Assembly (NCBI RefSeq): GCF_946479275.1
Contig: NZ_CAMLFE010000003.1
Coordinates: 310,001-374,000 of the forward strand
Length of the DNA: 64,000 bases
Source: an uncultured Bartonella sp.
GTDB lineage: Bacteria; Pseudomonadota; Alphaproteobacteria; Rhizobiales; Rhizobiaceae
Direction: 5' to 3'
How positions within the stretch are numbered: the stretch's first letter is position 1; each line of letters opens with the position of its first letter. The notes below the pieces were generated by a model that saw only the letters and a list, made by a program, of their open reading frames with translations, had not been told where the DNA came from and did no database searches. Of the stretch, positions 41,301 through 51,022 are shown one piece after another. Made by a program: the position numbers and the translations under genes.

Positions 41301-44046
41301 GGAAAAGAATGCTTTTTTAAATGCGACCGGAAGTCAGGGTAAGATTAAAGTTTCGGGAAGTGCCCATGGCGTTTTGCTGAATTCGGATGCAAAAGGAATT
41401 GTTCTCGGCGTTGATGAAATAACTGTTTCGGCTGGCGGAAATGGTAATGGTGTAGAAAATAACATCGTTTCAAATGACCCTGAATTTGCTGCCGAAATCG
41501 CTTTTAAACAAGCAACAATCAATGTCGAGGGTAGCGGTTCTGGTATTCGTACTGCCGTTGGTCTTGTTACGCATTATCTGGATGAGAATAATGTGTCGCA
41601 AATGTCTAACGTCACAATCAATGTTGGCGCCAACGGTGTCGGTTATGATCTAAGAAATGCAAGTCTAGCCGATCCGGTTCTTCAGTCGAATGCCATAATC
41701 GGACCGGCTTATACAATAAATGTATCCGATCATGCGATTGGTTTGCGTACCAATACCAGCGGCGAAGTCATCAACCAGTCGACTGTTTGGGTAAAAGAAG
41801 GTGCTTCAGGCACTGCCTGGCTTGCCGGTACAGCTTCCAAAGTCCAAAATGACGGCGTCCTTGACTCGAAGAGTGCCAACGGTCTTTTGGTAGACCTCAC
41901 AAATAGACCGACCGATGCTTCTTCCGGAACAACCTTCATCAATACGGGGCAATTAACTGCCCAATCACCCACTTCTGTTGCGGTACGGGGAAGTGCCCTT
42001 GGCGACACCTTCATTTTTACAAACAGCACGTCAAACGTACGTGGACTTGTTAAAGCTGGCAAAGGCTCGGATAGCCTCATCTGGTCGGGTGGATTTTGGG
42101 AAGGCGGTTTCGATATGGGAGAAGGAGACGGTGACAAAGCAACGATTTCCGGTCCTGTCGATACAAGCAAGTTTAGCCATGCATTGGCCGGTCAAGGCAA
42201 TAACAAGCAACTGACACTCCAAAACACAACTATAGCCGGTGGTTCATTCAATCAGGATGATTTAACCAAGGGCGTAAATTTTGGCGCGGATTGGAATAAA
42301 ATTGCTCTTACCGACGGCACCCGTTTAACTTTGACAGATAATGTTTTTACAAACGGCGATCTTGATTTTGAAATTGGCAAGCAAAGTACACTGATTGTCG
42401 ACCACACCAAGTATCGCGGTACGGGCGCAGCACCAACACTCTATAGCGAGGCAGATATCACTCGAAAAGCCGGAACTTTGACACTGACAAATAACGGCCT
42501 CATTGATATGGGGAACAAAACCGGCGACGGCATTACCGACAAACTGATCATCAAAGGTAATTACCATAATGATAATGGCTCTATCCGACTGAATAGCCGT
42601 CTTGGAGATGATGGAGCTCCATCCGATATGGTTGTTATTGATGGAGGGACTGTTTCCGGTACGACAACCCTTTTCATCGACGATCTCTTCGATAACACGA
42701 AAAGTGCAATCACAAAATATGAAGGAATAAAAGTCGTTGATGCAATAAATGGCGCAACAACTGCGGAAGACAGCTTTGTTATCGGTACGGGCTGGGGACG
42801 TGGCTACCGGCGCGACGACGGTGTGATGGCTGTTGCCGGATCCGATACTGCCTATGCCTATTTGCTCAAGCGTGGACCGGCAAAAAAATCCGGTAACCGC
42901 GATGTTTATGGGGACGATGAATTCGTCTATGACTGGTATCTTCGTTCGCCGGAAGATACCTCCAATCCGGATGGAGGAAATAATGGCACAGGCACAGGTG
43001 GCGATGATACAGGTGGAGGAACCTTGCCCGCAAAACCTTATTACGGTCCTTCGATTCCACTTTATGAAGCTTATCCTCAAGTGCTCACAAGTCTCAATCA
43101 TTTGTCCACTTTGCAGCAACGAGTTGGTAACCGCTTTTGGGCTGATGGAACCGATAATACGGTAAATGCCGGGAATCTTGCCGATCAAGCCTCGACGCTT
43201 ATTGAACACAGCGGCTTTTGGGGCCGCATGGAAGGGAGCACAGGCAAAGTAACCCCCTCACGCTCGCTGACAGATGAAAATTACGGTCTTGATCTCTGGC
43301 GCATGCAAAGCGGGATTGATGGTGCACTTGTCGAAAATGGCAACGGGATCCTGATTGGATCTTTGAGCGGTCATTTCGGTCGTGCGGAAGCGTCTGTCCG
43401 TTCCGATGACGGGCATGGCAAAGTCGAGGCGGACGGATATGGTATAGGGGCTGCAGCTACATGGTATGGCATCAATGGCAGCTATGTCGATTTACAATCG
43501 CAAGCTACCTGGTATGAAACCGATTTCAATTCCAAGAATTTTAGCCGTTCGGATAAGAAAAACGAAAACGGTTTCGGCTACGCTCTTTCGGCAGAGGCCG
43601 GTCATCGGTTAAAATTGACAGAAACATGGGATATAACACCGCAAATCCAACTTTCTTATTCGTCGATAGATTTTGACAGTTTTCGCGATGGCTTGAGCAC
43701 AAAAGTATCTCTGAAAGACGGTGACAGTCTGGAAGGCCGTGCCGGTCTTGCTTTCAGCAGAGATAAAACGTGGATATCCGATAGCGGAGACCGGCGTCGC
43801 ACACATCTATATGGCATAGGCAACCTTTATTACGAATTTCTTGATGGAACGAAAGTGAATGTTTCAGGCACTTCGTTCCGGAATGAAAATGAAGATTTTC
43901 AGGCCGGACTTGGGTTGGGTGGCAGTTATAATTGGAATAACGATAATTGGTCACTCTATGGCGAAACAAATATACGCGGTGCTTTCAAAAATATCAGCGA
44001 TAATTACAGCTTTGGCGGCACAGTAGGTTTGAGAATTAAATTCTGA
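38359..44046 (+). CDS. Large autotransporter adhesin-like outer-membrane protein
   Basis: A type Va secreted protein of 1,895 residues. An extended signal peptide ends near VYA (about residue 53, after KLSALAASSAIFAGS). The passenger, roughly residues 55-1560, is rich in Gly, Asn, Thr and Ser and in repeated NNGxIxI-type beta-helix turns. A Gly/Asn/Thr linker (GGNNGTGTGGDDTGGGT) leads to PxLYEAYPQVLTSLNHLSTL and a C-terminal beta-barrel of about 280 residues that ends in Phe, as needed for Bam recognition. ATG 38359 has AAGGGG nine bases upstream; an earlier ATG (38314) lacks one. Function of the passenger (adhesion, biofilm, host contact) is inferred from the class only. Confidence 0.88.
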   Translation: MSKLTEQYKKFCDQGLGYRIFLATKLGLKRKLSALAASSAIFAGSLTSNVYAENYCNTQGDWALGTVATNNNCTVTKENFNPEDSDNYWGAALASGPGEALKINGNLSDINNGKSGISQLDDLGNYDPATKGQTKFVLGGTQAVRVTDNAGQSYTVNVYTDSSFTVSDWGNEKVLVTESVGDQQYVSSGFGKAENGGHIDVKFDDFMGNNKYGDDKTVYLALKDSNLTWADGPGSVVEWHSKNSFESRAYYLPDDDIINRINVPEFPHIFTDYKGEMRTINSIDDLKAYNRELIAALQSKDYPDLKTQQAYNDAFNKANPKSIEKAINGPGSDYPKSDEIFKPTGNTRAMYASNGGKIIVKSGGQIDTEFDQGEMAGTLVAEGGSIVEVESGAIVSSRRNSTIILGKDNEVSKAHTFGTNNGVVNSGFRESRIHDTTKDSQEFSYGTAVEAFYGGTIENNGIINVAGNRVAETTFAYSNGFYLYKVGTGTNNGIINIGVNNDPLNGRYVGVAIESNYSKFTNSTTGVIYIGRAAQYDTTTPEEAADTSNSNNAQFYGIMASDSAEAINDGKIIIGSKMQNAAAMATDVPLDPDVQAPNFRLINNGIIIINGAVKNDSRLNSARNFGIKATNNGIYNQVKNNGTIELNGYNGVGIYVLATSGNFINANDALVTLTENSVIKISSPTQNGPLVRNYGVWVEGRPNDTHYARAKIDGTIELAGDGAVGVYVKDGGQANVTEHANPQFVSGKQQIGFYVYGAQSKIVNSTKAMDVTTTASNLFRIDGGASFLGQGEELTASGENSVILEGAGRASDTASQIITKDAKLTVTGKGAAAVLINGGAYGEISEKDNTERQIYLSGEGAIGGIVDGRYHRIDATYTEEVDLNTKLVNYAKINTDSPDVTGFIARNSGLLVNYGVINMTNTENATGIHVIEGGRLENHGDITVSSGVGLHIEGLIGTDTRANVANASTITVDDGKAGIYLEKNAFLNATGSQGKIKVSGSAHGVLLNSDAKGIVLGVDEITVSAGGNGNGVENNIVSNDPEFAAEIAFKQATINVEGSGSGIRTAVGLVTHYLDENNVSQMSNVTINVGANGVGYDLRNASLADPVLQSNAIIGPAYTINVSDHAIGLRTNTSGEVINQSTVWVKEGASGTAWLAGTASKVQNDGVLDSKSANGLLVDLTNRPTDASSGTTFINTGQLTAQSPTSVAVRGSALGDTFIFTNSTSNVRGLVKAGKGSDSLIWSGGFWEGGFDMGEGDGDKATISGPVDTSKFSHALAGQGNNKQLTLQNTTIAGGSFNQDDLTKGVNFGADWNKIALTDGTRLTLTDNVFTNGDLDFEIGKQSTLIVDHTKYRGTGAAPTLYSEADITRKAGTLTLTNNGLIDMGNKTGDGITDKLIIKGNYHNDNGSIRLNSRLGDDGAPSDMVVIDGGTVSGTTTLFIDDLFDNTKSAITKYEGIKVVDAINGATTAEDSFVIGTGWGRGYRRDDGVMAVAGSDTAYAYLLKRGPAKKSGNRDVYGDDEFVYDWYLRSPEDTSNPDGGNNGTGTGGDDTGGGTLPAKPYYGPSIPLYEAYPQVLTSLNHLSTLQQRVGNRFWADGTDNTVNAGNLADQASTLIEHSGFWGRMEGSTGKVTPSRSLTDENYGLDLWRMQSGIDGALVENGNGILIGSLSGHFGRAEASVRSDDGHGKVEADGYGIGAAATWYGINGSYVDLQSQATWYETDFNSKNFSRSDKKNENGFGYALSAEAGHRLKLTETWDITPQIQLSYSSIDFDSFRDGLSTKVSLKDGDSLEGRAGLAFSRDKTWISDSGDRRRTHLYGIGNLYYEFLDGTKVNVSGTSFRNENEDFQAGLGLGGSYNWNNDNWSLYGETNIRGAFKNISDNYSFGGTVGLRIKF

Positions 44047-44236
44047 GTTTGGGAAGGGATTGTTCTTCATCCATGCGATGGGGAATAATCCTTCAAGCCC
44101 GTTCCGGTTGAAAAACCGAAAGCCTCAATTACCCTGAATGACAATATCGCATTCATTCTCTTTTTATCCGAACACTGGACTTTTTATCTTCCGACATAAC
44201 TATTCGTTTATTCTTTGAAGAAGAGGAACAAATTCC

Positions 44237-44737
44237 GTGTCTTTGTGGATAAACGTTAACGATAAAATGCAACATGGCTATCGTTATGAACGCGTGTGTG
44301 AAGAGGGAAAAAACTTCTCATCCGATTTTGAACCGCAGTTAACCCCTAAGCAAATGTTGGAAATGGGGGTTTTCGGCGGAAAATATATGACCGATTGCAG
44401 AAACGAGTTTCCTTCAAACTGGTTTCAAAACGCAAAACTATCGCCGGAAGGCAAACGGGCGGACATGAATTATTATGGTGTATTGGCCGGAAAACCGCTT
44501 TCCTATTGGAAGGCTAAAGGCTGGATTTATGACAATGACCCGCGCGGCTGGTTCCAGTGGTATTGCCGTTATTATTCGGGTCGCCGTATCGAAGGCGAAG
44601 ACGAGCGGCAGATCAAACGTTGGAAACAGATGCGCCGCCATGTCGCCCAGCTTAGGAAAAACTGTGACCCCGGTGATTTTTTCTGTCGTCCGCGCCAGCG
44701 TCAGGCACTTCTGCAATGGGCCTATTTTTGTGATTAA
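44237..44737 (+). CDS. Conserved protein rich in aromatic residues, unknown function
   Basis: The 166-residue protein is rich in Trp and Tyr, with segments such as MGVFGGKYMTDC, DPRGWFQWYCRYYSGRR and FCRPRQRQALLQWAY that have the look of a strongly conserved family. I know similar bacterial and fungal sequences but no function. It lacks a signal peptide and membrane segments. The GTG start has AGAGGA nine bases upstream. It stands alone between the autotransporter and trhP. Confidence 0.75.
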   Translation: MSLWINVNDKMQHGYRYERVCEEGKNFSSDFEPQLTPKQMLEMGVFGGKYMTDCRNEFPSNWFQNAKLSPEGKRADMNYYGVLAGKPLSYWKAKGWIYDNDPRGWFQWYCRYYSGRRIEGEDERQIKRWKQMRRHVAQLRKNCDPGDFFCRPRQRQALLQWAYFCD

Positions 44738-45121
44738 GGATTACTTCAATCCTGCTTCGATCAAATTGGCCGTCTAAACCATGACCCCTAACTTGGCCTC
44801 CTAAGCCGTGGCCGTTTAAGGCGTATAATGACGATTTTTGCATGAATAAAAAGTTCGATCGTTATAGCGCATATTTTCTTTACCCGCGTATTTTTACCTT
44901 CGCGGTTTCACCGCTGCATTTTTTCCCATGCTTTTTAACCGCCTATTTTAAATTACATTTTTAAAATTCTGCCCGCTGTTTACTTTCGCTTCAACCTTCA
45001 ATTCCGGTTAAACTGGATGTGGCAATGAAGATTAATCTTCTGAAATTATGTTTTCTGAAAGGTTGAACGGATAGGCCAGTTCTGCTAAACAACAGCTCAA
45101 TTTTCAAGGCTCTTTCAATCA
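44738..45121. other. Intergenic region with an imperfect tandem repeat
   Basis: About 380 bases. At about 44766-44820 a unit of some 27 bases (TTGGCCGTCTAA...) is repeated imperfectly. Further on GCGG-TTTCA-CCGC (near 44902-44914) forms a small hairpin. No gene is supported. Confidence 0.4.
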
Positions 45122-46459
45122 ATGTCAAAACTTCATAAAACCGAATTGTTAAGTCCTGCGGGCACATTGAAATCTATGCGTTACGCTTTTGCCTATGGTG
45201 CGGATGCGGTTTATGCAGGCCAGCCCCGCTACAGCTTGCGGGTGCGCAATAATGAATTCAATCATGAAGAAAATTTGAAGATAGGCATTGACGAAGCCCA
45301 TTCCGAGGGCAAAAAATTCTATGTTGTCGTCAACATTGCCCCCCACAACAGCAAACTTAAAAGTTTTGTGAGCGAATTAAAACCTGTTATCGACATGAAT
45401 CCCGATGCTCTCATCATGTCCGATCCCGGATTGATTATGATGGTGCGGGAAAATTTTCCCGATGTGGATATTCACCTTTCGGTACAATCGAATGCAGTCA
45501 ATTGGGCAACCGTCAAATTCTGGAAAAGCATGGGATTGACGCGCGTCATTCTCTCAAGGGAATTGTCACTGAAAGAAATTGAAGAAATCCGTGAAAATGT
45601 TCCCGACATCGAATTGGAAGTCTTTGTTCATGGTGCGTTATGCATGGCCTATTCAGGGCGTTGTCTTCTTTCGGGCTATATCAACCACCGCGATGCCAAT
45701 CAGGGAACGTGCACGAATGCCTGCCGCTGGAAATACGGTGTCGAAGAAGGCGTCGAGAATGAACTGGGCGAGATTGTCAAAGTTGAAGAGACAGTAAGCG
45801 GGGAAATTCAGCCCGATCTTGGCGAAGGTCCAACCACCGACAAGGTATTTGTGCTTCATGAAGCAAATCGGCCGGAAGCCGAAATGACCGCGTTTGAAGA
45901 CGAACACGGCACATATATCATGAATTCAAAAGACCTTCGCGCTGTCCAATATGTCGAAAAACTTATCAATATCGGTGTCAATTCTTTAAAAATCGAGGGG
46001 CGCACGAAATCGCATTATTATGTTGCCCGCACTGCACAGGTTTACCGCAAGGCGATTGATGATGCTCTGGCCGGACGCCCCTTTGACGACAATTTGATGG
46101 TGGTTCTGGAATCCCTTGCCCACCGTGGTTATACCGAAGGCTTTTTGCAACGCCATAAACATAAAGAATACCAGAATTATGCTACCGGCTCCTCGCTTCC
46201 CGGCCGCCAGCAATTTGTTGGTGAATTTACCGGAAAACGTGTGAACGGGCTTGCGGAAGTCGCTGTTAAAAACCGCTTTGAATTGAATGACAAAGTGGAA
46301 ATGATGACGCCGGATGGCAATATCAATTTTACAATAAAATCACTGAAAAACAAAAAGAACGAAGACATTACTGTAGCACCGGGTGACGGACATATTGTCT
46401 ACATTCCTATCCCTGAAGATGTTCAATTGAATTATGCTTTATTGATGCGGTATGTTTGA
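45122..46459 (+). CDS. trhP: tRNA hydroxylation protein TrhP (YegQ, U32 peptidase family)
   Basis: TrhP/YegQ works in forming 5-hydroxyuridine at the tRNA wobble position, using prephenate. The 445-residue protein starts ELLSPAGTLKSMRYAFAYGADAVYAG and contains the U32 signature ELEVFVHGALCMAYSGRCLLS followed by RDANQGTCTNACRW, whose cysteines likely hold an Fe-S cluster. Older annotations call it a peptidase or collagenase. No trhO partner is nearby. Confidence 0.9.
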   Translation: MSKLHKTELLSPAGTLKSMRYAFAYGADAVYAGQPRYSLRVRNNEFNHEENLKIGIDEAHSEGKKFYVVVNIAPHNSKLKSFVSELKPVIDMNPDALIMSDPGLIMMVRENFPDVDIHLSVQSNAVNWATVKFWKSMGLTRVILSRELSLKEIEEIRENVPDIELEVFVHGALCMAYSGRCLLSGYINHRDANQGTCTNACRWKYGVEEGVENELGEIVKVEETVSGEIQPDLGEGPTTDKVFVLHEANRPEAEMTAFEDEHGTYIMNSKDLRAVQYVEKLINIGVNSLKIEGRTKSHYYVARTAQVYRKAIDDALAGRPFDDNLMVVLESLAHRGYTEGFLQRHKHKEYQNYATGSSLPGRQQFVGEFTGKRVNGLAEVAVKNRFELNDKVEMMTPDGNINFTIKSLKNKKNEDITVAPGDGHIVYIPIPEDVQLNYALLMRYV

Positions 46460-46538
46460 AGCCTCCCGATAAAACAGCTTTCCTGAATCCACCATTCAAA
46501 CTAGAAACTGCTCAATAAAGTCGTTTCGACGATAGAAC

Positions 46539-46582
46539 TAAAGAAAATGCCATTGAGAAATCTGTTCTTCAATGGCATTTAC
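46539..46582 (-). terminator. guaA terminator
   Basis: AAATGCCATTGA (46545-46556) pairs perfectly with TCAATGGCATTT (46569-46580). On the minus strand the stem is followed by TTCTTT, about 25 bases beyond the guaA stop. Confidence 0.75.
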
Positions 46583-46607
46583 AATATTCTCGAATATTCG
46601 GTTTATT

Positions 46608-48167
46608 TTATTCCCACTCGATGGTCCCCGGTGGTTTCGACGTAATATCATAGACGACGCGATTGATACCGCGCACTTCGTTAATAATGCGGTTTGCAGC
46701 TTGTGCCAGAAAATCCATATCGTAACGATAAAAGTCGGCTGTCATTCCGTCGACGGAAGTCACAGCCCTTAACGCGCAAACATATTCATATGTTCGCCCG
46801 TCACCCATAACACCCACCGTTTGTACCGGAAGGAGAACAGCAAAAGCTTGCCATATTTTATCATAAAGGCCGGCTTTGCGAATTTCATCAAGATAAACCG
46901 CATCCGCCTCACGCAAAATATTGAGTTTCTCTCTCGTCACCCCACCAGGGCAACGAATAGCAAGGCCGGGACCGGGGAAAGGATGACGGCCGATAAACTT
47001 TTCCGGCAAGCCAAGCTCACGTCCTAACGCGCGAACTTCATCTTTGAAAAGTTCGCGCAACGGTTCAACCAGTTTCATATTCATGCGTTCCGGCAAACCG
47101 CCAACATTGTGATGGCTTTTGATGGTAACCGAGGGGCCACCCGAGAATGACACACTCTCGATTACATCAGGATAAAGTGTGCCCTGTGCTAGAAATTCTG
47201 CACCACCAAGCTTTTTGGCCTCTTTTTCAAAAACTTCGATAAACAGGCGGCCGATAATCTTGCGCTTCTTTTCAGGGTCACTCACCCCTTCAAGCGCATT
47301 GATAAAAAGATCGGAAGCGTCAACATGAACAAGCGGAATATTATAAGTCTCGCGAAACATCGAGACGACCTCTTCAGCTTCATTTTTGCGCATCAAACCA
47401 TGATCGACAAAAATGCATGTCAACTGATTGCCAATGGCTTCATGAATAAGCACCGCTGCAACGGACGAATCAACCCCGCCTGAAAGGCCACAAATAACGC
47501 GCCCCTTCCCCACTTGCCGGCGGATGGCAGAAATCGCCTGTTCGCGATAGGTTTTCATAGACCAATCACCTTTAATACCGGCGATATTGTGGACGAAATT
47601 CTGCAAAAGACGGGCGCCATCCAAAGTATGAACGACTTCCGGATGAAATTGCACGGCATAAAAGTGGCGTTTTTCATCAGAAATCGCAGCAAAAGGCGCA
47701 CCTTTCGAGGTGCCGATAACCTTGAAGCCTTCCGGCAAAGCGGTGACCCTGTCACCATGGCTCATCCAGACCTGATGATGGGTTCCTTTTTTCCATACGC
47801 CTTGAAAGAGAGCACTATCTTCTTCAACGGTGAGATCTGCGCGCCCGAACTCGCGTTCATGCCCTGCTTCGACTTTGCCGCCAAGTTGGGCACACATTGT
47901 CTGTTCGCCATAACAGATACCAAGAACGGGAATTCCCGCATCGAATATTTCTTGGGGAGCTCTGGGAGACCCTATATCAACGGTTGAATGGGGAGAACCG
48001 GAAAGAATAACCGCTTTCGGCTTGATACGCTTGAAAGCTTCTGCTGCAGACTGGAACGGTACGATTTCGGAATAGACACCGGCTTCACGCACACGGCGTG
48101 CAATAAGCTGGGTTACTTGCGAACCGAAATCTATAATCAGAATTGTGTCGGGATGTGTTGTGCTCAT
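46608..48167 (-). CDS. guaA: GMP synthase (glutamine-hydrolysing)
   Basis: GuaA makes GMP from XMP, ATP and glutamine. The 519-residue protein joins a class I glutamine amidotransferase (catalytic Cys in VLGICYGEQ, His in [11 protein letters not shown]) with an ATP-pyrophosphatase domain ([12 protein letters not shown]) and the C-terminal dimerisation domain ending in KPPGTIEWE, all as expected. A terminator follows. Confidence 0.98.
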   Translation of the reverse strand: MSTTHPDTILIIDFGSQVTQLIARRVREAGVYSEIVPFQSAAEAFKRIKPKAVILSGSPHSTVDIGSPRAPQEIFDAGIPVLGICYGEQTMCAQLGGKVEAGHEREFGRADLTVEEDSALFQGVWKKGTHHQVWMSHGDRVTALPEGFKVIGTSKGAPFAAISDEKRHFYAVQFHPEVVHTLDGARLLQNFVHNIAGIKGDWSMKTYREQAISAIRRQVGKGRVICGLSGGVDSSVAAVLIHEAIGNQLTCIFVDHGLMRKNEAEEVVSMFRETYNIPLVHVDASDLFINALEGVSDPEKKRKIIGRLFIEVFEKEAKKLGGAEFLAQGTLYPDVIESVSFSGGPSVTIKSHHNVGGLPERMNMKLVEPLRELFKDEVRALGRELGLPEKFIGRHPFPGPGLAIRCPGGVTREKLNILREADAVYLDEIRKAGLYDKIWQAFAVLLPVQTVGVMGDGRTYEYVCALRAVTSVDGMTADFYRYDMDFLAQAANRIINEVRGINRVVYDITSKPPGTIEWE

Positions 48168-48300
48168 AGAAAGCCTTTAAAGAGTCTTTTGGATAAATGC
48201 AATCGGGTGATACATGAGAAAACAGTTTTTAAACGATAAACCACCTAAAAATGATTGGCCGATTATTTCCGACAGCCTTTAATTCAATCTTTCCGGAATT

Positions 48301-48930
48301 TCATTTTTCCAGTTGTTCCAGCACCTTATCAAGCAGCATCAGCGCATTTGCCAGTTTTTCATCAACAATATGCAAATATTGGCGCCAATCCATTGCATGT
48401 TCCAGCTCCTTTTGACCATCGGATATACCGCGCAATCCGAACAAAGGAACATTGAATGTCTGGCAGCTTCGCAACACTGCATAAGTTTCCATATCAACCA
48501 TATCGGTTTTTATATTTTTATAGCCATCACCGGAAACAACATTGCCGCCGGTCGATAGGCTTGCAGACGGGAAATCGGGTATCAATGTCGGCATCTCCAC
48601 AGTCGCGGGCAGGTCAAGAAAAGGCGTTACCCCCTTTTCAACCCCAAGTACCGTTGCATCCATATCGCGCCAGCTCACAGATGACACCTGATAAACTTCT
48701 GTTTGTTTGAGCGTTTGCGAGCCACTCGAACCGAGCGAAACAACAAGATCGGGCAAGCGGTTCTCGTTTTTCATAGCACTTAAAATTTTTGTTGTATTGA
48801 TGGCGGCCTCGATCGGCCCCACGCCGATAATGTGCGGTTTAATGAGCTTTTTGAGGTGCTCGCCATATTCAAGTTCGGTTGCCATAAGGAAAAGAACCGA
48901 TTTTTCACCCCACATGCTTGACCTCGTCAT
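48301..48930 (-). CDS. 5'-methylthioadenosine/S-adenosylhomocysteine nucleosidase-like
   Basis: The 209-residue protein has the nucleoside phosphorylase fold pattern VLFLMATELEYG, VGPIEAAI, VVSLGSSGS and the ending VDMETYAVLRSCQ with the catalytic Asp region LRGISDG. It likely hydrolyses methylthioadenosine or S-adenosylhomocysteine, recycling by-products of SAM use. ATG 48930 overlaps the rsmB stop (TAATG); ATG 48915 has GAGG six bases upstream and is an equally good start. Confidence 0.85.
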   Translation of the reverse strand: MTRSSMWGEKSVLFLMATELEYGEHLKKLIKPHIIGVGPIEAAINTTKILSAMKNENRLPDLVVSLGSSGSQTLKQTEVYQVSSVSWRDMDATVLGVEKGVTPFLDLPATVEMPTLIPDFPSASLSTGGNVVSGDGYKNIKTDMVDMETYAVLRSCQTFNVPLFGLRGISDGQKELEHAMDWRQYLHIVDEKLANALMLLDKVLEQLEK

Positions 48931-50219
48931 TATGTTGAACGTTTTTCAAGAACCGAAATAAAAAAGCCGTCTGTATCTGTACTTGCCGGAGATAAAACCA
49001 GCCCATGTTCGGGAAAAACCGGCTTTGGCGCGTCTTTCCCGAAATGCTGCATCCACCAATCTTTCATGTCGATTTCTTTGAATTGCGAATTCTCGGCAAG
49101 AAAAGCCGTTATCTGTTTGTCATTTTCGGAAGAAAGTAGCGAGCATGTAATATAAACGAGATGACCGCCAGTTTTAAGATAAGGTAAAGTTGCATTCAAA
49201 ACGGTTTTCTGTTCAGCAATACGGCGTTCAAGCTGACCGTCTGTCAAGCGCCATTTGGCATCCGGACGGCGGCGCCATGTTCCCGTACCTGTACAAGGTG
49301 CATCAAGCAGGACAATATCCATTTGCTCTTTTAATGCGTCAAGTTCACTTATATTGACGTGCGGTTGAACATTACGCACACCGGAGCGGCGCAGACGTTC
49401 AAAAATTGGTGCAAGACGGGCTTTTTCCGCGTCATAACAGTGAATTTGACCACGGTTTTCCATATCTGCCGCCATAGCCAATGTTTTTCCACCAGCGCCG
49501 GCACAATAATCAAGCACTTGCATACCGGCTTTTGCTCCGGCAAGTCTTGCCACAATTTGCGATCCGAGATCCTGCACTTCAAAATAGCCTTTTTGGAAGG
49601 TCGGCTCTGCCTGCACATTGGGGTGCCGCTTCAATTTCTCGATCGGCGGAATGCGTAAAGCGCTGTCGAACCATGAAATGGGTGTTGCACCTGTTCCGGC
49701 AAGTTCACGCACAATCTTTTCGGGTTTTGCCTTCAAGCGGTTCACACGTAAATCAAGTGGTGGGCGTTTTGCCAATGCGACAGCTTCATCAAGCCAATGG
49801 GAGCCGAAAATATCCTGAAATAGAGGAACACACCATTGCGGCAGGTTTCCCCGAATATAATCGGGCGCTTCGTCAATATTTTTGGTGAGCCACATATTGC
49901 GGCTATGTTCACTCAATGGTTCCGGTGCAAAACGGTCTCCATCAAGACTACGCGCAAGTTCATCAAGCAAAAGCCCGCCATCTTCCAACAATGCACCAAA
50001 TGCCGTGTCATGAGGATCATCGCTATCCATGCGCCATTCAAGTAAATAACGTTCCCGCAAGGCGTCATAAACAATATTGCCGATTGCAGCCCTGTCACCC
50101 GCGCCAGCAAATCTATGCGAAAGCCCCCAATCTTTAAGTGCTTCCGCAGCCGGTCGCCGACGCGATTTGATATCCTGCAATACTTCAATTGCCGCCTGAA
50201 GGCGCCCACCCAGTCGCAT
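48930..50219 (-). CDS. rsmB: RsmB/NOP-family rRNA cytosine-C5 methyltransferase
   Basis: The protein has an N-terminal NusB-like region (about 1-130) and a SAM domain with DYCAGAGGKTLA, catalytic DAPCTGTGTWRRRPD and the second Cys in YITCSLL. This family methylates C967 of 16S rRNA in E. coli. The frame extends to GTG 50252, but ATG 50219 (MRLGGRLQAAIEVL) matches the usual start and has AGGA upstream; that gives 429 residues. Coupled to the nucleosidase gene downstream. Confidence 0.9.
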   Translation of the reverse strand: MRLGGRLQAAIEVLQDIKSRRRPAAEALKDWGLSHRFAGAGDRAAIGNIVYDALRERYLLEWRMDSDDPHDTAFGALLEDGGLLLDELARSLDGDRFAPEPLSEHSRNMWLTKNIDEAPDYIRGNLPQWCVPLFQDIFGSHWLDEAVALAKRPPLDLRVNRLKAKPEKIVRELAGTGATPISWFDSALRIPPIEKLKRHPNVQAEPTFQKGYFEVQDLGSQIVARLAGAKAGMQVLDYCAGAGGKTLAMAADMENRGQIHCYDAEKARLAPIFERLRRSGVRNVQPHVNISELDALKEQMDIVLLDAPCTGTGTWRRRPDAKWRLTDGQLERRIAEQKTVLNATLPYLKTGGHLVYITCSLLSSENDKQITAFLAENSQFKEIDMKDWWMQHFGKDAPKPVFPEHGLVLSPASTDTDGFFISVLEKRST

Positions 50220-50481
50220 AGTTTTTTCAATTCCTGCTTGATGTTCCAGCACAGGGAATAAACGAATTTATTAAAAAGGAAAACCGTTCACGAAAAAAAA
50301 GATCACGCTGATAGCTTTATTTATCGCACTTTGGAAAAACGAAATCCAACAGCTTTGTGGAACAGGAAAAAGGTAGAGTTTGACCAGTCGAAAATGAAGC
50401 ACCTTCGGAAAATGGCCTGCTCCCATCAAGATGTTTTTCGAGCATGTCAAAGATACGCACAATACCGGAGAGGCCTTGAAT

Positions 50482-50937
50482 TCAGGCCTTTTCAATTGTG
50501 AAAACGCCATTATCGAAAGCAATCACTTTGACTTCCGTACCTTCAGGAAGATCAGGCCCTTTGATACGCCATATCGTATCGTCAACGCGAATGCGCCCTT
50601 TGCCATCCTGAACAGGTTCTTCAAGAACAACTCTTTTGCCAATGATCTGGTCGGTTCTCCTGTTTAATAAAGGTTCGTCGGTTTCGCGGTCGCGGCGAAA
50701 AAAATTGCGACCGATCAGCACCATAATGATGGAAAATATCAGGAAAAAAATGACTTCGACTTCCCAGGATGCAACCCATGGCAAGTGATAAAAAAGTAAA
50801 GAAACAAGTGCCGTTAAAAGAGCACCGAGACCGAACCAGACAAAAAATACGCCCGGAAATATGAGTTCGAGAAGGAGCAGGATAAATCCCAAAACCACCC
50901 AGTTCCATGCTCCCAAGGTCATCAATAAATCAAACAT
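50482..50937 (-). CDS. NfeD-family membrane protein
   Basis: The 151-residue protein has three closely spaced hydrophobic segments (about residues 8-78) and a soluble OB-fold domain at the C-terminus (GKRVVLEEPVQDGKGRIRVDDTIWRIKG). NfeD proteins partner with SPFH/stomatin proteins, and here the partner gene lies just upstream. Role in membrane quality control is inferred. ATG 50937 has AAGGA upstream and is preferred to the longer frame from 50973. Confidence 0.9.
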   Translation of the reverse strand: MFDLLMTLGAWNWVVLGFILLLLELIFPGVFFVWFGLGALLTALVSLLFYHLPWVASWEVEVIFFLIFSIIMVLIGRNFFRRDRETDEPLLNRRTDQIIGKRVVLEEPVQDGKGRIRVDDTIWRIKGPDLPEGTEVKVIAFDNGVFTIEKA

Positions 50938-51022
50938 CCTTGTTCCTTCTGAACAGCAACTTTCAACGTTCACTCTATGAAGTTATGCGCACGATATGAA
51001 GCTTGGCAGCTTGTTTAAAAAT

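Noticed and set aside
42325..43209. 294-codon minus-strand frame inside the autotransporter
   Set aside because: Cys/Ile-rich antisense frame typical of a shadow of a Gly/Asn/Thr-rich gene.
44057..44095. Stem GGATTGTTC / GAATAATCC after the autotransporter
   Set aside because: A nine-base stem with one G-T pair exists, but no T run follows, so it is not called a terminator.
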